Below, piece by piece: positions 35,440 through 47,285 of a stretch of DNA of 64,000 bases (the first letter of the stretch is position 1; every line of letters begins with the position of its first letter). Both the position numbers and the translations under genes were made by a program. Below the pieces are notes generated by a model. That model did no database searches. It saw only the letters and a program-made list of their open reading frames with translations, and was not told where the DNA came from. This DNA comes from Anisus vortex (lineage: Eukaryota; Mollusca; Gastropoda; Planorbidae), in contig OX421497.1 in assembly GCA_949126835.1 (NCBI GenBank), forward strand, positions 11,192,132 to 11,256,131, read 5' to 3'.

Positions 35440-36567
35440 CAAAGAGGTCACTTACACTTCACTACTCAGAAATGACTAAATATGTCTCTGCCATTATAAA
35501 TTATCGAAGGGCATTCAAGACAAGGCGCTCAATAATTGATACAGACTGATTACAGTTAAAAGAGTTTTTATGTTCATCTTCTATGATTAAACATAAATAT
35601 AAGTAATTCTAAAACAAAATTTGTTTTTATTAATTTAATAAATATAAGAGAATTTTAATAGCATTAAATTATGCATTTACTCGAATTATTAATTAATAAT
35701 AAATTTTAATTCTCTAAAAATTAAATCTTGTAATGAATACCATAATGCTTGATTTTATATAAAGAAATAATAATTAGTCAATAATATTAGTTTTATTACC
35801 AAACATAACTAGTTTGGCATCACTATTGAATGAAATTTAGAAACTTTATTTTAATTAAAGGGACATAATTAACCCGTTTTATTTGCGCTAATATTTCTAA
35901 TATTATGTTTCTTATTTTTCTGATACATAAGACTAAATGGCCTACAGCTTATATAGTCTAACTTTATAATGACCAAACTGTAAAGGTAGTTGAAAATGAT
36001 ATAAATATTAGAAGACTAAAAATTATATGCACATTCTTTGAACAGTACATTAACTACCCAGTTTGTATGTTTACTACGTATCAACTCCGCTTAACGATCA
36101 GTACTTCATTATGCCTATCTGATCTAACATTACATGATTAAACTCAAACATAAATGTAACAAAAATCTCAGTTAAACTGAGAACTAAATATAATCAATAT
36201 CAGTAGTTGCTAATTTCTAGAGCCTTATCTTGACAACCAAACGATAATGTTTACGAAATAATTAGATTACCATCAATGGAACTGAAAACATGAAAGTTTG
36301 GTGAACACAATTTTTTTTTCTATTAATGCAAATAAAAAGGATGATAATTACAAACAAGTTTGCTATTAAATATAAAACGCTTTAAGGATTTTCTCTATAA
36401 TTTTTCTTTGCTTTTGGTCTTGGTCTTGCTACGGAGTTAAATTAATTGTCTTACAAAAAATAATAAAACAAGTATAATAGAGCAGGTTGACTTTAAGGCT
36501 GTTGGCACGCCGAATGATTTAGAAATCCTAGTTTGGCACACTGTTAGCAAACGGTTGCCGATCTCTG
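35440..36567 (-). mobile_element. Family H1, left half including terminus
   Basis: Collinear with the inverse of 60489-62110. It ends with ttggcacactgttagcaaac and ggttgccgatctctg, the left terminus. The right terminus is absent. Confidence 0.8.
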
Positions 36568-36744
36568 AGCTAAGAAATATCCAAAATAAAATCCTTAATG
36601 TGTCGTCTTTTTCTGCGTTCCATTTCGCTTTCCTTTCCTGTCAAAATCAACTAGCCATAATTTATAACTTTATTAGTGGACTCCAATAGTTCAGAATATT
36701 CTGCGTCTGCAGCAAAATAAAGCTGTTTGCGTTGATATAGATAT

Positions 36745-37205
36745 GAGGCCGACCAAATTTCGGTTTCTGCTTCGGTTTCGGTGCAGAAAGTAGGCAATCG
36801 GCCTCTTTCGGCGTAGTTTCGGTTTGATATTGACTTTCGGTCATCAGCCGAACATCTATCGCAACTTTCAAAGGTCAGACTGCAACGCTAGTGCTCCATC
36901 TATTACTCTGCTTATTGATAATTTCATCTAGTTAAACTGTTGGGAATTAATCTGTGTGAATTAGAAACTTGAAGTTAATAATCAACTGATTAATTAATCA
37001 TCCCCAAAGAACGTAAAGAAAGGAGTGTGGGATTACGTCACGAAAATCTTAAATTTATTGCTTGGCAATTTTGGTTTCGGCCGAAGGTGTGGTGAAACTT
37101 TAGGTCTCGGCTTCGGTTTCGATCGAAAGTCAGTTTATAACTTTCGGTATGGTTTCGTTTTCGGACAAATCCCAAAATGTTCTCTCGGTCCTCCTCTAAT
37201 AAAAA
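36745..37205. mobile_element. Inverted-repeat element rich in ttcggtttcgg words
   Basis: The left side reads gaggccgaccaaatttcggt and the right side repeats ttcggtttcgatcgaaag and ends near ctctcggtcctcctcta. The two halves are imperfect inverted repeats. Probably hAT-type; I found no clear target duplication. Confidence 0.45.
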
Positions 37206-37334
37206 TTTGAAAAACTAAAGGCTGCAAACAGAAAAGAAATCCCACAAAGCCTACAGTGCCGTTTTTTTCTGCAATAAACATGTAATATCTTTAGTCTCGT
37301 CGGTATTCTACGTCTCGAGAGACGATCCATTTAC

Positions 37335-38550
37335 CTTGCAGGCCTTCATGTGGCTAAAGAGGCCAATACTGGACGTACAGGCACGGTCACACTGGCTGCA
37401 GATGAAGGTAGCGGAGGGGACCACATTTTTCTCCACCTTCTTGTTCCTGGCGCGCTCCTCTCCCGCAAGCCTGGAACCTCTTAGATTCCTGCCCTCCAGG
37501 TGGGCCTATCCTGCGCCATGATCTTCCAACTGTTTGTGTCAATTTGGAGGTGCTTCATGTCTCTTTTGCAGACATCCGCAAATCTCAGTTTTGGACGTCC
37601 AGCAGGTCTCTGTCCCGAAGCTAATGTTCCATAAAGGATGTCCTGTGGAAGTCGACCTTGTGGCATTCGGCGAACATGACCTAGCCAGCTGAGACGTCTG
37701 TTACTGAGAGTAATGCGGATGTCTTGACACTCTGCTCTTCGTAGGACCTCTGCATTTGAAACCCTGTCCTGCCATCTTATATCTAAAATGCGTCTGACAC
37801 ATCTGAGTTGGAAGGTGCTCAATTTTTTCTCCTGCCAGGAATATGTGCTCCATGTTTCACTGCCGTACAGCAGGGTACTCAGAACGCATGTTTGATAAAC
37901 TAGTGACTTAGTGGAGCGTTTTTTTTATTTCGTAATAGTGCACGTGGCTTTAGCTATTCTACTATTGATATCCCCATCTAGGGGCACATTGCTTGAGATT
38001 TTGGCCCCAAGGTAGCAGAACTCGTCAACTACTTCTAGTGGATGACCACCAATAGTGATGCATGGCACAGTTGCAGCGTTTTGAGCCAGTACCTTGGTTT
38101 TGTTTTGACTAATGCTTAGGCCGAATTTTTGGTATGCATCATCAAGTTTATCAATGAGCGTCTGGAGCTCGTTTGCAGATTCGGCAACAATAACTGCATC
38201 ATCAGCATAGAGAAGTTCCCTAACCAGTACACTATTAAGCTTTGTTTTGGCTTTGATCCTGTTTAGGTTGAAAAGCTTTCCAGATGTTCTTGTGTGAAGG
38301 TAGACACCCTTGTTGCAGTCTCTATAAGCATAGTGCAGTTGGCACGAGAAGAATATTCCAAACAAGGTGCAGTGCAAGTACGCAGCCTTCCTTAACACCG
38401 CTGCGGACTTCAAAGGGCTCTGATTGCGCTTCAATAAACTTAACTGTGCACCTGGTATTCTCATGAAAACATGCAATGAAAGAGAGCAGCTTTGGAGGGC
38501 ATCCTATCTTTGTCAGGAGTTTGATGAGTCCACTTCTGAACATTATTCGA
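37335..38550 (-). mobile_element. LINE (family L-B) reverse-transcriptase relic with C-terminal zinc finger
   Basis: On the - strand, 38543-38322 encodes RSGVKEGCVLA, the RT fingers/palm entry. 38476-37925 follows in another frame with ELLYADDAVIVAES, the catalytic Asp-Asp motif, and FCYLGAKISS. 37822-37481 gives WQDRVSNAEVLRR, LSWLGHVRRM and GRPKLRFADVCKRDMK, the usual C-terminal region of this LINE type. 37420-37345 encodes FICSQCDRACTSSIGLFSHMK, a finger-like ending. At least two frameshifts separate these parts and the endonuclease domain is absent, so it is a 5'-truncated dead copy. Confidence 0.9.
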
Positions 38551-38689
38551 TCGTTTGTATACTATAACAATATTAAACTTGTGTATGTTTCAGAATCGTT
38601 TGCATTAAGCCAATCTATGCGGGTGTGAATTCTATGATATACCAAAGACTATTTTAGTATGAGGGTATAGCAATTGTATTATGAATAAC

Positions 38690-39130
38690 AAGCGAAATTA
38701 CCCGGCTTTGTCCGGGGGAAAAAACTACATTAAATATAATTATTATTTACTGAAAACATTTAGGAAAGTAATTTAAAATAAATAATGTAATCAGGTTAAA
38801 AATAAGCATGTCGTTTTATTTAACAAAAAGTTAGAAATATCCCTGGCTAAGAATCCAACACCCGTCTCCCGCATGTCTAAAATATAATTAACTTTCTGTA
38901 AACATTTTAGGAAAGATTTAAAAAATGCAATTAAGTTAATCTTAATTGCCCGGCGTTGCCCGGGGAAAAAATACATAGAACTATAGCTACAGATAAAAAT
39001 GTATACTCTAAAAACAGAAAGCTATAATAATTTTTTAAATAATATTTTTATTTATTTAATGACAACATTTAAGAAATTAATTTTTATAAAAAATATTACA
39101 ATCGGCTTAAAAAAAAGCATGTCTTTTTAT
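38690..39130. repeat. Unclassified repeat with cccggc-ttg-ccggg hairpins
   Basis: aattacccggctttgtccgg near 38695 and aattgcccggcgttgcccgg near 38945 head two similar stretches of about 250 bp. Each is followed by gggaaaaaa and aagcatgtc.ttttat. A related piece (cacccgcatg.gtctaaaat) recurs at 39850-39905. I cannot assign it to a superfamily. Confidence 0.5.
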
Positions 39131-39139
39131 GTAAGAAAA

Positions 39140-39830
39140 CTTTATAATAATAAAAATATTTGTATAGCGCTGCCAAAAAACATGGTGTAAGCTCAGAGTG
39201 TATTTAACATACAACTAATAATCTCTAGGCTAAGAAATATAAAGCTAATTGATAATTTTTAAAAATTTACAAACATAGGAAACATCAAATAATGAAGCAT
39301 TAACCGACCTAACATATAAGTAAGACAGTAAGGGTCAAAACATGTTATCTAAGGTAAATATTGAAAGCATGTGTTGAATGGGAAGTAGATTCGACACCTT
39401 CGGACCGGATATTGAGAATACTCTAAGGCCAACGGTCGTCAGAGAGAAACGGGACACCTCCAGAAGCGAGGAGTCAGCTGAACGAAGTGTTCTTTCTGGA
39501 ACATATTAATTTTAACATATTTATTATGGTTTAATTATGTCCTTGAGATAGGACGGCAACTCGATGTTATAAAGGCAGTGATTGCAAAGTAGCACATGGA
39601 GCCAATGGAGCCGACGCAGGAGAACTGTCACAGAATCACGCCTTGACTTACGCATGACCAGAGAGGGGGGGGGCGGGCGACACTGTTTTGAATACGCTGT
39701 AATTTGACGACCTTATCGTCAGGTATCCCGATTAGCAGAGCATTACAGTAGTCAATGTGCGAGAATACGAAGGAAGCGGCAAGTTTCTTTGCCGAGTCAA
39801 ATGACAATATATAGCGCTATGGTTGCATGA
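39140..39830 (-). mobile_element. LINE (L2-like, family L-C) C-terminal and 3' tail
   Basis: The - strand gives FVFSHIDYCNALLIGIPDDK followed by VVKLQRIQN, the L2/CR1-type RT C-terminal signature. It then runs through broken frames to the tail ctgagcttacaccatg...gcgctatacaaatatt and an (ATT) run at 39140-39155. The same tail occurs at 54985-55260. Confidence 0.85.
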
Positions 39831-41094
39831 GAATCGAACATCCGTCACCCGCATGCGTCTAAAATAGAATTATTAGATTTTACTTACTGAAAACCTGTAT
39901 GAAAGCTTTTGTCCTGAAATCCTGCATGGGTTGCTTGAATAATTCAAGGGAACAAATATCTTTATATTAAAAAAAAATAATCATCATCAAGACACAAAAA
40001 AACACGGATACGAGAAGAGCGTGGGACGCAATAATCTTATTTAAAGAATAAGCGTCTGTTTAACGTCTGCTACATAGAAAATAAAATAGATCGTCTTTCA
40101 AAGGCTCCAGCATACATTAATGGCCTTTAAAATCACTTCATATTGGTGCAAGTGTTCATAGCCCATTGCCAACTAACCGATCTTTACAAATGGGGCTTTA
40201 ATTCTCTTTCAGTTAATACATTCGATTCCTTCTTTATTTCATGGCTTTCTCCATATCTTTTCACTCTCATATTCAGTGGTAATGGTGCTTAAGGTGGCCT
40301 TTCTCGCATGTTACATACATGGAGGTGTGTTGAAAACATTGCTTTTCTTACAATGAAATTGTTTAGTCCATAACAAAAGCAACTAAGTTTTGTCACCTCA
40401 TGTTTATAATATCATTTTTTAAAGTGTCTGTTTAGCGCTCTTCCCAAGCTTTGTCGCCTACGGTGATCGCCCCCTTCACCCATGCCCCTTAAACCCTATC
40501 GCAGGTTTTTAAATATAAATATTTGCTGACTTTGCATAATATTGTTACCATTTCTTTAACCTTTATGACGTTGATGTGACGTCCACGCTATTTAAGGGAT
40601 AAGTTACGCGACTGCTCTATATTCTATATCTTCACGTTTTTTGTTTGTTTGTTATCCTGAAACCAATATTGGCACATTTATTTTTCACGTCCGCCATTTT
40701 TCTTTTACTAACTTCCGGCCTCCATTTTCTTTAAACTACTTTTGAGTGCAACCCATATTTTTCAGCTTTAAAAAATTTTCCTCACCGACTTTCATGTTAT
40801 TCTTTAATTAACGTTCTTTTTATTTTTAAAGCCTCTCTTTCTTTTCTCCGGGGAAAGCAATACTCTCCAGTCAATCTCTATTGGAAATGCATTCACCAAA
40901 AGTTAGCCATCTTCAAATATTTACCTCCCCTTGATGTGGTTATTTCCCTTCTATTTTTACGTCTGCAAATGTTTGACGTCTTAATGTTTCTCATTTTCTG
41001 CTCTGATATCTGCATATCTATTTGGGGGGGGGGGAATATTGTCATCATTTCGTGAAAGGGCGCCTTCAGATCTATAAGCGAGGGCTAATTCAGA
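39831..41094. other. Spacer, no gene seen
   Basis: A fragment resembling the L-A tail (gagcgtgggacgcaataatc ... agcgtctg) lies at 39925-40080. The rest is AT-rich and not recognised. Confidence 0.45.
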
Positions 41095-41275
41095 GAAGTT
41101 CTCTTCCTCTTCTTCTTTCCCGAGTGGCCCTTTCAGTCATGGAATGGGTTGCTGGAACTAGCCAGTAAAAAATGCACAACATCAAAGCTGCAATACTAGA
41201 AACAAGCCACGGGTAAGGGTGTGATTAAAAAAAATAAGACTATACAGTATTATAAGATACACTAGGTGTATACGG
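41095..41275 (+). mobile_element. LINE L-A 3' end fragment
   Basis: ctttcccgagtggccctttc, atggaatgggttgctggaac and the remaining words match the AWNGLPEQTRK region and the region after it in the L-A copies. Confidence 0.7.
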
Positions 41276-41404
41276 GTCTATCTCGCTTTCACATGTGTAT
41301 GTATTGGGTCAAATCTTGGAAAATGTGAGACTCCTTCATTAAGTCTGACCTCGGGTGTCCTCCATCGTGACAGCCATAGAAATAAAAGAAATCACAGCTA
41401 TAGG

Positions 41405-41515
41405 AGAGTGAAACTGAGATAGATAGTCGGAGAGAGAAAGAGAGTGAGAGAGAGAGTGAGAGAGAGAGTGAGAGAGAGAGTGAGAGAGAGAGTGAGAGAG
41501 AGAGTGAGAGAGAGA
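41405..41515. repeat. (GA)n / gagagagagtga repeat
   Basis: GA run organised as a 12-bp unit agagagagagtg in its second half. Confidence 0.92.
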
Positions 41516-42409
41516 CATCCGAGCACTTGAGTTTAATCATCATCAACAGTAGAATACTTCACTTGAGTTTAATCATCATTAACAGTAGAATACGTACCCC
41601 ATCCCCAGTGCCGACCCCCCCCCCCCTCCTCCTCCTATACCGAAATACGACCATCCACCTCCCCTCAACTGCTTCACTACTACAAACAGATCCCCATTCC
41701 CCCACAGCCATATACAAATATCTGTGACAGAGCTCACTCTGATAATGTCTTGTGTGGTAGGAAAGGATTGACATAAGTTATGACATACTTCACTATTTTT
41801 ACACATATAAAAAGTTTATTGAAATGCTGTTTGACATGTTAGTTGGCATTAAAGACTTCTGGTTCCAAACGAAGCCATTACAAGGCTAAATGAAGTGGTA
41901 GATGTGTAAAGGACTGTGGACTTCTTCTTTGCCACCACTGGCCTGTGGTCCTTAAGAGTGGAACGAAGAATAAGAATAAGATTAATTGACTAAACGCATT
42001 GATTCTGATATAAATTAAGAACGATTTCTTGGTTGTTTAATGTTTGTTTCGTTTTATGTGTGTTTTGTTCTGTTCTTTGTTTTGTAGTTTTCATAATTTA
42101 TATTATTTGAAATGTAGGAGTAGTCATTGAAAATTCAAAATGTGTGAATTTACATTAAAGATTTAAATAATTGTTCCATGTAAAGATAAATAGAATGTTT
42201 TCTAGGCTATACTTTTGTCGATTATTCTATTTGTAATACTAATGATGGTAATGTTTGTGGGTTGTTGTTTTTGTTTTTCAATTTATATACACAGGAGTGG
42301 TTTAATTATTGCGCTAAATGAACACGTGCTTAAGTGTATCAAGTGACAAGGGCTCAACGTACAATTTCCATAGCGTAATCTGTGACCCATAATATGCTGC
42401 AATACTGCA
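41516..42409. other. Spacer, no gene seen
   Basis: A 25-bp segment (cacttgagtttaatcatcat .aacagtagaatac) is tandemly duplicated at 41524-41593. The rest is not recognised. Confidence 0.45.
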
Positions 42410-42715
42410 AATGGTGCGGCCGAACCAGAATCCACAAAATGGTTCCCCGCAATCAATCAATACAATTCCTCTAAGTCCTCGTCAGACATCGGGTCCGCTA
42501 CAATACTTATTCACTCCTTCCGGTCTTGAGACAGTCTCTTCATCTCTTGCCACCGCATTCCCCCTTCTTTTAATTCTTTATCCTGTTTTCTTCTCCAGGT
42601 GGTATTTGAACTGCCTCTCTTTCTGGTTTCCTGTGAATTCGACTCTAGTGCTTGGCGAGCTTTGTTGCCCGGTTCTGTTCTTAGAGTGTAACCAATCCAT
42701 TTCCAGCCCCCGCAT
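42410..42715 (-). mobile_element. LINE C-terminal relic (family L-D)
   Basis: The - strand reads GWKWIGYTLRTEPGNKARQA, then TWRR-QDKELKE, MRWQEMKRLSQDRKE and, after a stop, MSDEDLEELY. This is the familiar last part of an RTE/jockey-like LINE polyprotein. Stops and frameshifts show it is dead. Confidence 0.75.
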
Positions 42716-43257
42716 TACATTCTAAAAACATTTCAAATATATAATGTAGATGTATACAACAACAAAACATCTTACTCTGATACATAAATTGTATTTTAGG
42801 ATAGAAGCTTATTTATGTTTTGAATTACTATTATCAAAAGGGGGTTGGGGCACCAAAAATCTATTTTAGGGCTTATTACCTCTCAGGGTGTTAACACATA
42901 GGTTTGTTGCCTATAGCCCATATACATTCTTACTTGAGTAAAATACACATGTGCTACACACACACACACTCACAAACACGCACAGAAGCATACAGACGCC
43001 ATCGCTGTTTGCTTTCTTGACCCGGTGGTTTTTAAGATCCTCCTATAAGTAACATAGTATATAACATATTATATATTAGCTATATATATATATATCTTAT
43101 CTATCTTATACATTACAGACGCTCCTTCTATAGAGAAGATTTTTGCGTCCTACACTCATCACATATATATATATATATTGTTCCATTTAATATTTGGAGT
43201 CTGGTGAATGTAGTTTAAATCGGACCCATAATTGTTCAGTTTTGGAAGCAAATATGC
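42716..43257. other. Spacer
   Basis: TATA and CA microsatellites near 42955-42970, 43080-43095 and 43162-43178. An L-A tail in reverse (cagacgctccttctatagag) lies at 43110-43150. Confidence 0.5.
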
Positions 43258-43352
43258 CATCGGTTCCCAACCTGTGGGTCGTGGCCCCTTTAGAGGTCGA
43301 ACGACTATATCAAGGAGGTCGCCAATGACCATCGGAAAACACTTCTTGTTGA
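43258..43352 (+). mobile_element. SPIN/Charlie-like hAT 5' end
   Basis: cggttcccaacctgtgggtc, then cccctttagaggtcgaacga and gaccatcggaaaacac. I recognise this order as that of SPIN-type hAT elements. Only the 5' end is present. Confidence 0.65.
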
Positions 43353-44001
43353 TGGTCATATTGAGGCTTTCAACAACATCCACGGCAAGTGCTCTTCTAG
43401 GGCGCCACCTCATAGTCCTTCCCAGTGTGTAACGGGCACAAACACTCTTTTGTCTTACCAACTTAGTTTTACAGTCTTCAGGCCTGAAATTAGGCTTTTC
43501 ATAAAATTTTGACTATATTACATATTTTTTAAAATTTAGAGAAGTAAATGCGTACTGATGAAAACAACCTAGTAGCTTAAAACGTGTTTTAAAAATTACA
43601 TTTGTAATGTAAAAAACATTCATTAATTGATTGTTTATTTTACGTAATTTTATCAATTTAAGTATTGTTAAACGTATGTACTCTGTTTTTGTTTTTTTTC
43701 AATTACAAAATGTGTAATATATTTTTTCTTTTTTTACAAATATCATTGCCCCAGAGACTTAAAATTAGGACTCTTATCTCCCTTGATTAGATTTTGAAGT
43801 TACAACAAAAGTCATAAATTTAGATTTTTTAACTACGGCTAGTATAAGCATTTGTTGAATTCCTTAAGCTTTTTTTTTAATAACGAGTTCGCTCAAGTTG
43901 ATGTTTTTTTTTTAAATAAATTAAAAGAATATGGTTATAATAATATACCAACATTATATGTTAAATCTTAATGTACCTTTGCTTTACTTATCACCGTAGA
44001 T
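43353..44001. other. AT-rich spacer, no gene seen
   Basis: Poly-T and poly-A tracts only. Confidence 0.4.
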
Positions 44002-44110
44002 CAGTGGTTCCCAGCCTGTGGGTCGCGACCCCTTTCGGGGTTGGGGGTGGGGGGGGGGGCGAAGAACCATTTCATGTGGGTAGTCTAAGATCACCCGATA
44101 ACACATATTT
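44002..44110 (+). mobile_element. SPIN/Charlie-like hAT 5' end, second copy
   Basis: cagtggttcccagcctgtgg gtcgcgacccctttcgggg, a G run, then gtctaagatcacccgataac acatatttta, again in SPIN order. It may be the 5' end of the element whose 3' part is at 45240-45912. Confidence 0.7.
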
Positions 44111-44243
44111 TATCAGTCTACTGGCGGGCCCAACCACATGCAGATACATCCACAGACGAGTACCCGGCGTGATGACATCAGCGCACCAACCACATCACAT
44201 ACCTACCTACACCGTACAAATGCTGATGTATGATGTATGTGAC

Positions 44244-44575
44244 CAGTGGCGTATTTAGGCATGTTCCACATGTTCCATTGGAACAGGGGCCCCCACTGAA
44301 AAGATGCCCACACACATAACAATTATTTTTTTTTAATGGCATCCCTATTCTTTTATTGCAAATGTAAAATCAAAATCCTTTAAATCCCCTACAATTTTAT
44401 GTTCTCCAGTTCAACCAAGCTAATAAGCATAACAAAAAAATGTATTTATGATTTAACAGAATGTAACATAAATTAACGGCACTTTTCTGAGGTATATGGG
44501 AGGCAGGGGCGAGGCCACGAGGGGCCCGCACATAAATTTAGGAACAGGGCCCATACAATTCTAAATACGGCCCTG
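44244..44575. mobile_element. hAT element (332 bp) with 8-bp target duplication
   Basis: Begins CAGTGGCGTATTTAGG and ends ctaaatacggccctg, inverted repeats. The flanks are tatgtgac (44236-44243) and tatgtggc (44576-44583), 7 of 8 identical. Subterminal cagggg.ccc segments also mirror each other. Non-coding. Confidence 0.8.
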
Positions 44576-44668
44576 TATGTGGCAGAGTTGGCATCCTAAT
44601 GTACATACGCGGACTACTTACACACGTATAGAGAGTTAGGCTACTGTGTGAAAAGCATATTCTCTGTT

Positions 44669-45180
44669 AAAAGCAGCTACTGTGTTGAAAGCAGCTACTG
44701 TGTTGAAAGCAGCTACTGTGTTGAAAGCAGCTACTGTGTTGAAAGCAGCTACTGTGTTGAAAGCAGCTACTGTGTTGAAAGCAGCTACTGTGTTGAAAGC
44801 AGCTACTGTGTTGAAAGCAGCTACTGTGTTGAAAGCAGCTACTGTGTTGAAAGCAGCTACTGTGTTGAAAGCAGCTACTGTGTTGAAAGCAGCTACTGTG
44901 TTGAAAGCAGCTACTGTGTTGAAAGCAGCTACTGTGTTGAAAGCAGCTACTGTGTTGAAAGCAGCTACTGTGTTGAAAGCAGCTACTGTGTTGAAAGCAG
45001 CTACTGTGTTGAAAGCAGCTACTGTGTTGAAAGCAGCTACTGTGTTGAAAGCAGCTACTGTGTTGAAAGCAGCTACTGTGTTGAAAGCAGCTACTGTGTT
45101 GAAAGCAGCTACTGTGTTGAAAGCAGCTACTGTGTTGAAAGCAGCTACTGTGTTAAAAGCAGCTACTGTGTTGAAAGCAG
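44669..45180. repeat. 18-bp minisatellite, about 28 nearly identical units
   Basis: Unit aagcagctactgtgttga, with only one or two substitutions across the array. Because 18 is a multiple of 3, three frames stay open with fixed hexapeptides (SSYCVE, KAATVL on +, AAFNTV on -). Such homogeneity suggests recent expansion. Confidence 0.97.
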
Positions 45181-45239
45181 CGGGATTGGCGGTAAAATGA
45201 CAATTCATGATTATATTGGAACTTAGTGTTTGGTATTGA

Positions 45240-45912
45240 ATGAGTAATCGGCCAATATTAGCAAAGAAGACGCTGCCACATGTACTACAAGAAGTAACTG
45301 AAAGCAACATAAGCTGTGTCACTTTTGTAAAAGCAAGAACTTTGAACAGTTGCGACAACAGTCGGATGCGCCGAACTACTATTTCACACTGAAATGAGAT
45401 GGTCGTGGAGAGGAAAAGGTTTAAAACGTGTTTTGAGCTTCGTGGTAAACTCGGAACTTTTAAACTTTAAAATCAGAACGCAAGACCGCAGTTCAAAGCA
45501 CTTTTATGCGATAAAAGTGAACTGCATAAAATAACTTACTTAGTTGACAGCTTTGAAATCTTGAATTAGTAAAATTTATCACTGCAAGGACCGATTAATT
45601 TTTGTCACAAATCTTACTTGGTCTGAAAAGATGGGATCATTCCAAATAAAACTTTAGCTTTGGCATTTAAAAAAAAAATTGGATGAAAATTAAATGTACA
45701 TGTAGCTTAACTTATCTGCTTTCTTTGAGGAACATGACATTGAACCAGATAATAGGATTACGATAATGGTTTTTACGTTAATGATTTTTGTGAAAGTACA
45801 CTTGCACAAGCTTGCGGACGAAATTTCATCGTACTTTTCAAATTTATCTGACACCTTATAAACTGTCAAATTTAAAAGATGTTCATGGCATTAAAAAGGT
45901 TGGGAGCCACTG
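45240..45912 (+). mobile_element. Decayed SPIN/Charlie-like hAT transposase with 3' terminus
   Basis: Across frameshifts the + strand reads LFHTEMRWSWRGKGLKRVLS, the hAT transposase HTEVRWLSRGKVL region. It then has segments resembling L-DSFEILN, NLSLQG and further weak matches. The 3' end ggcattaaaaaggttgggag ccactg at 45885-45912 fits the SPIN-type 3' terminus. It has many stops and is dead. The 5' half seems replaced by the 18-bp array and an inserted hAT element. Confidence 0.7.
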
Positions 45913-45974
45913 CTAGATACTGTTTTATTTCAAGCTAAGAATTTCAAGTTTTCTTCAATTTTTTTAAATTTTTG

Positions 45975-46070
45975 TTTTTAAATTTATTTATTTTTTTGGT
46001 GACCCGGTAGCTTTGATTTCGTAGACCGATACTAGGTCATCACCCGGCAATTTAAAAAAATCGCCGTTCT
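45975..46070 (+). mobile_element. hAT-like 3' end, same family as 22040-22442
   Basis: ggtgacccggtagctttgat ttcgtagaccg ... cccggcaatttaaaaaaatc, matching 22380-22442. Confidence 0.55.
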
Positions 46071-46825
46071 AGCGCAGACTCAAAGATTTTTGTTTCAAAT
46101 TCCCTGGCTCAAATTTTGCTTTAAAAAAAAAACAGCGATTTTAGTTTTTTTGAATCCCACTTCTGAAAAGTGCCTTTTTCCATTAATTGAAGCAGTTAAA
46201 TGCTGTCGTACATTGCATGGGCCACACAAATTTCTTGTACATTGCGCCCAAAAGAATCTGCTGACTTCAAAAGCCTTATTGATTGAAACTGTCTGAAGAA
46301 AAGATAACAGTTGCTGGTCAAATATGAAATTCTAAAAGCTAAAACGTAATATGTAAACAAAAGAAAACAAAAAGGAACGAATGTCGATAAATCATGAAAA
46401 GTTCCTGTGATATTAGAATAGGTTTAGTGGATTTGAAATCTTGTCTAGTAGCTTAGACATTTTGCTTGGCTTATAATCGTCTGGTCTTAAGTTTCTGTTT
46501 CCGTGCCTTACTCATTCCGGTCAATGTCCGTAATGTCTGCAGCAATTCTTGGGTCATCATCCTGAAACTTAGCCCGGCAATATCGTCGCCCGCGGCGACC
46601 AGCAATCATACTTTTTTTTTCTTCTATTGTGGCGTAGGGATAACTGTCAGATTGCGGTCCGTTGTCGGGAACAATTGCGTTTGACAGCAGACGGCCATTA
46701 TCTGCTAAGTCCAGAATATCATCGAGGCCTGTCGAGTCGTGTCAATTATGTATTTGTGTGATTTGTAATGGTGGTACGTTTGGTTGTATTGCTTGTTTGT
46801 GCGGGTTGGTGGCTGGTGGGTAGAG
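46071..46825. other. Spacer, no gene seen
   Basis: A 68-codon open frame at 46090-46296 has no recognised motif. Confidence 0.4.
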
Positions 46826-46873
46826 GAATGGATGGATGGATGGATGGATGGATGGATGGATGGATGGTTGGAT
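46826..46873. repeat. (GGAT)n microsatellite
   Basis: ggatggatggat run of about eleven units. A degenerate field of ggatggatag-type words continues at 46960-47285. Confidence 0.95.
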
Positions 46874-46959
46874 GCTATAATTTTGTTATGTTTTTGACTA
46901 TGCCTTTATTGTACCTATGTACTATGTGGCAAATAAATATTGTTGTTCATTGATGGGTG

Positions 46960-47285
46960 GGTGTAAGGGTTATGGATATATAAGAATGGATGGGAGAGAT
47001 TGGTGGGCTGGTGACTGGATTGATGGGTAAGTAGTGGTAAATGGATGGCGGGAAGGATAGACGGGTCTGTTTATAGATGGAATGACGGATAAGTGGATGG
47101 ATGGATAGAGGAATGAGTGGGTGGGTGGATATACGCATAAATGAGTGGATGGACAGGTGGATGAGTGGATAGATGGATAGAAGGGTGATTTGGTGGATAG
47201 ATGGATGAATAAAAAATGCATGTATAGATGTCGTGCATAGATTCATGAAAGAGACTCATCGATTTATGGATACACAAATGGATAG
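46960..47285. repeat. Degenerate GGAT/GTGG field
   Basis: Imperfect words gatggatagatgggtggat and similar. The His/Pro/Ser/Ile-rich - strand open frames are its translation. Confidence 0.8.

Noticed and set aside
44636..45358. Open frames of 172-240 codons in the 18-bp array
   Set aside because: A period divisible by three keeps frames open on both strands; the peptide is a pure hexamer repeat.
43999..45920. One intact autonomous SPIN-like transposon between the 5' end at 44002 and the 3' end at 45912
   Set aside because: Flanks ccgtagat and ctagatac do not match, the 5' coding half is missing and a satellite sits in between, so I report the ends separately.
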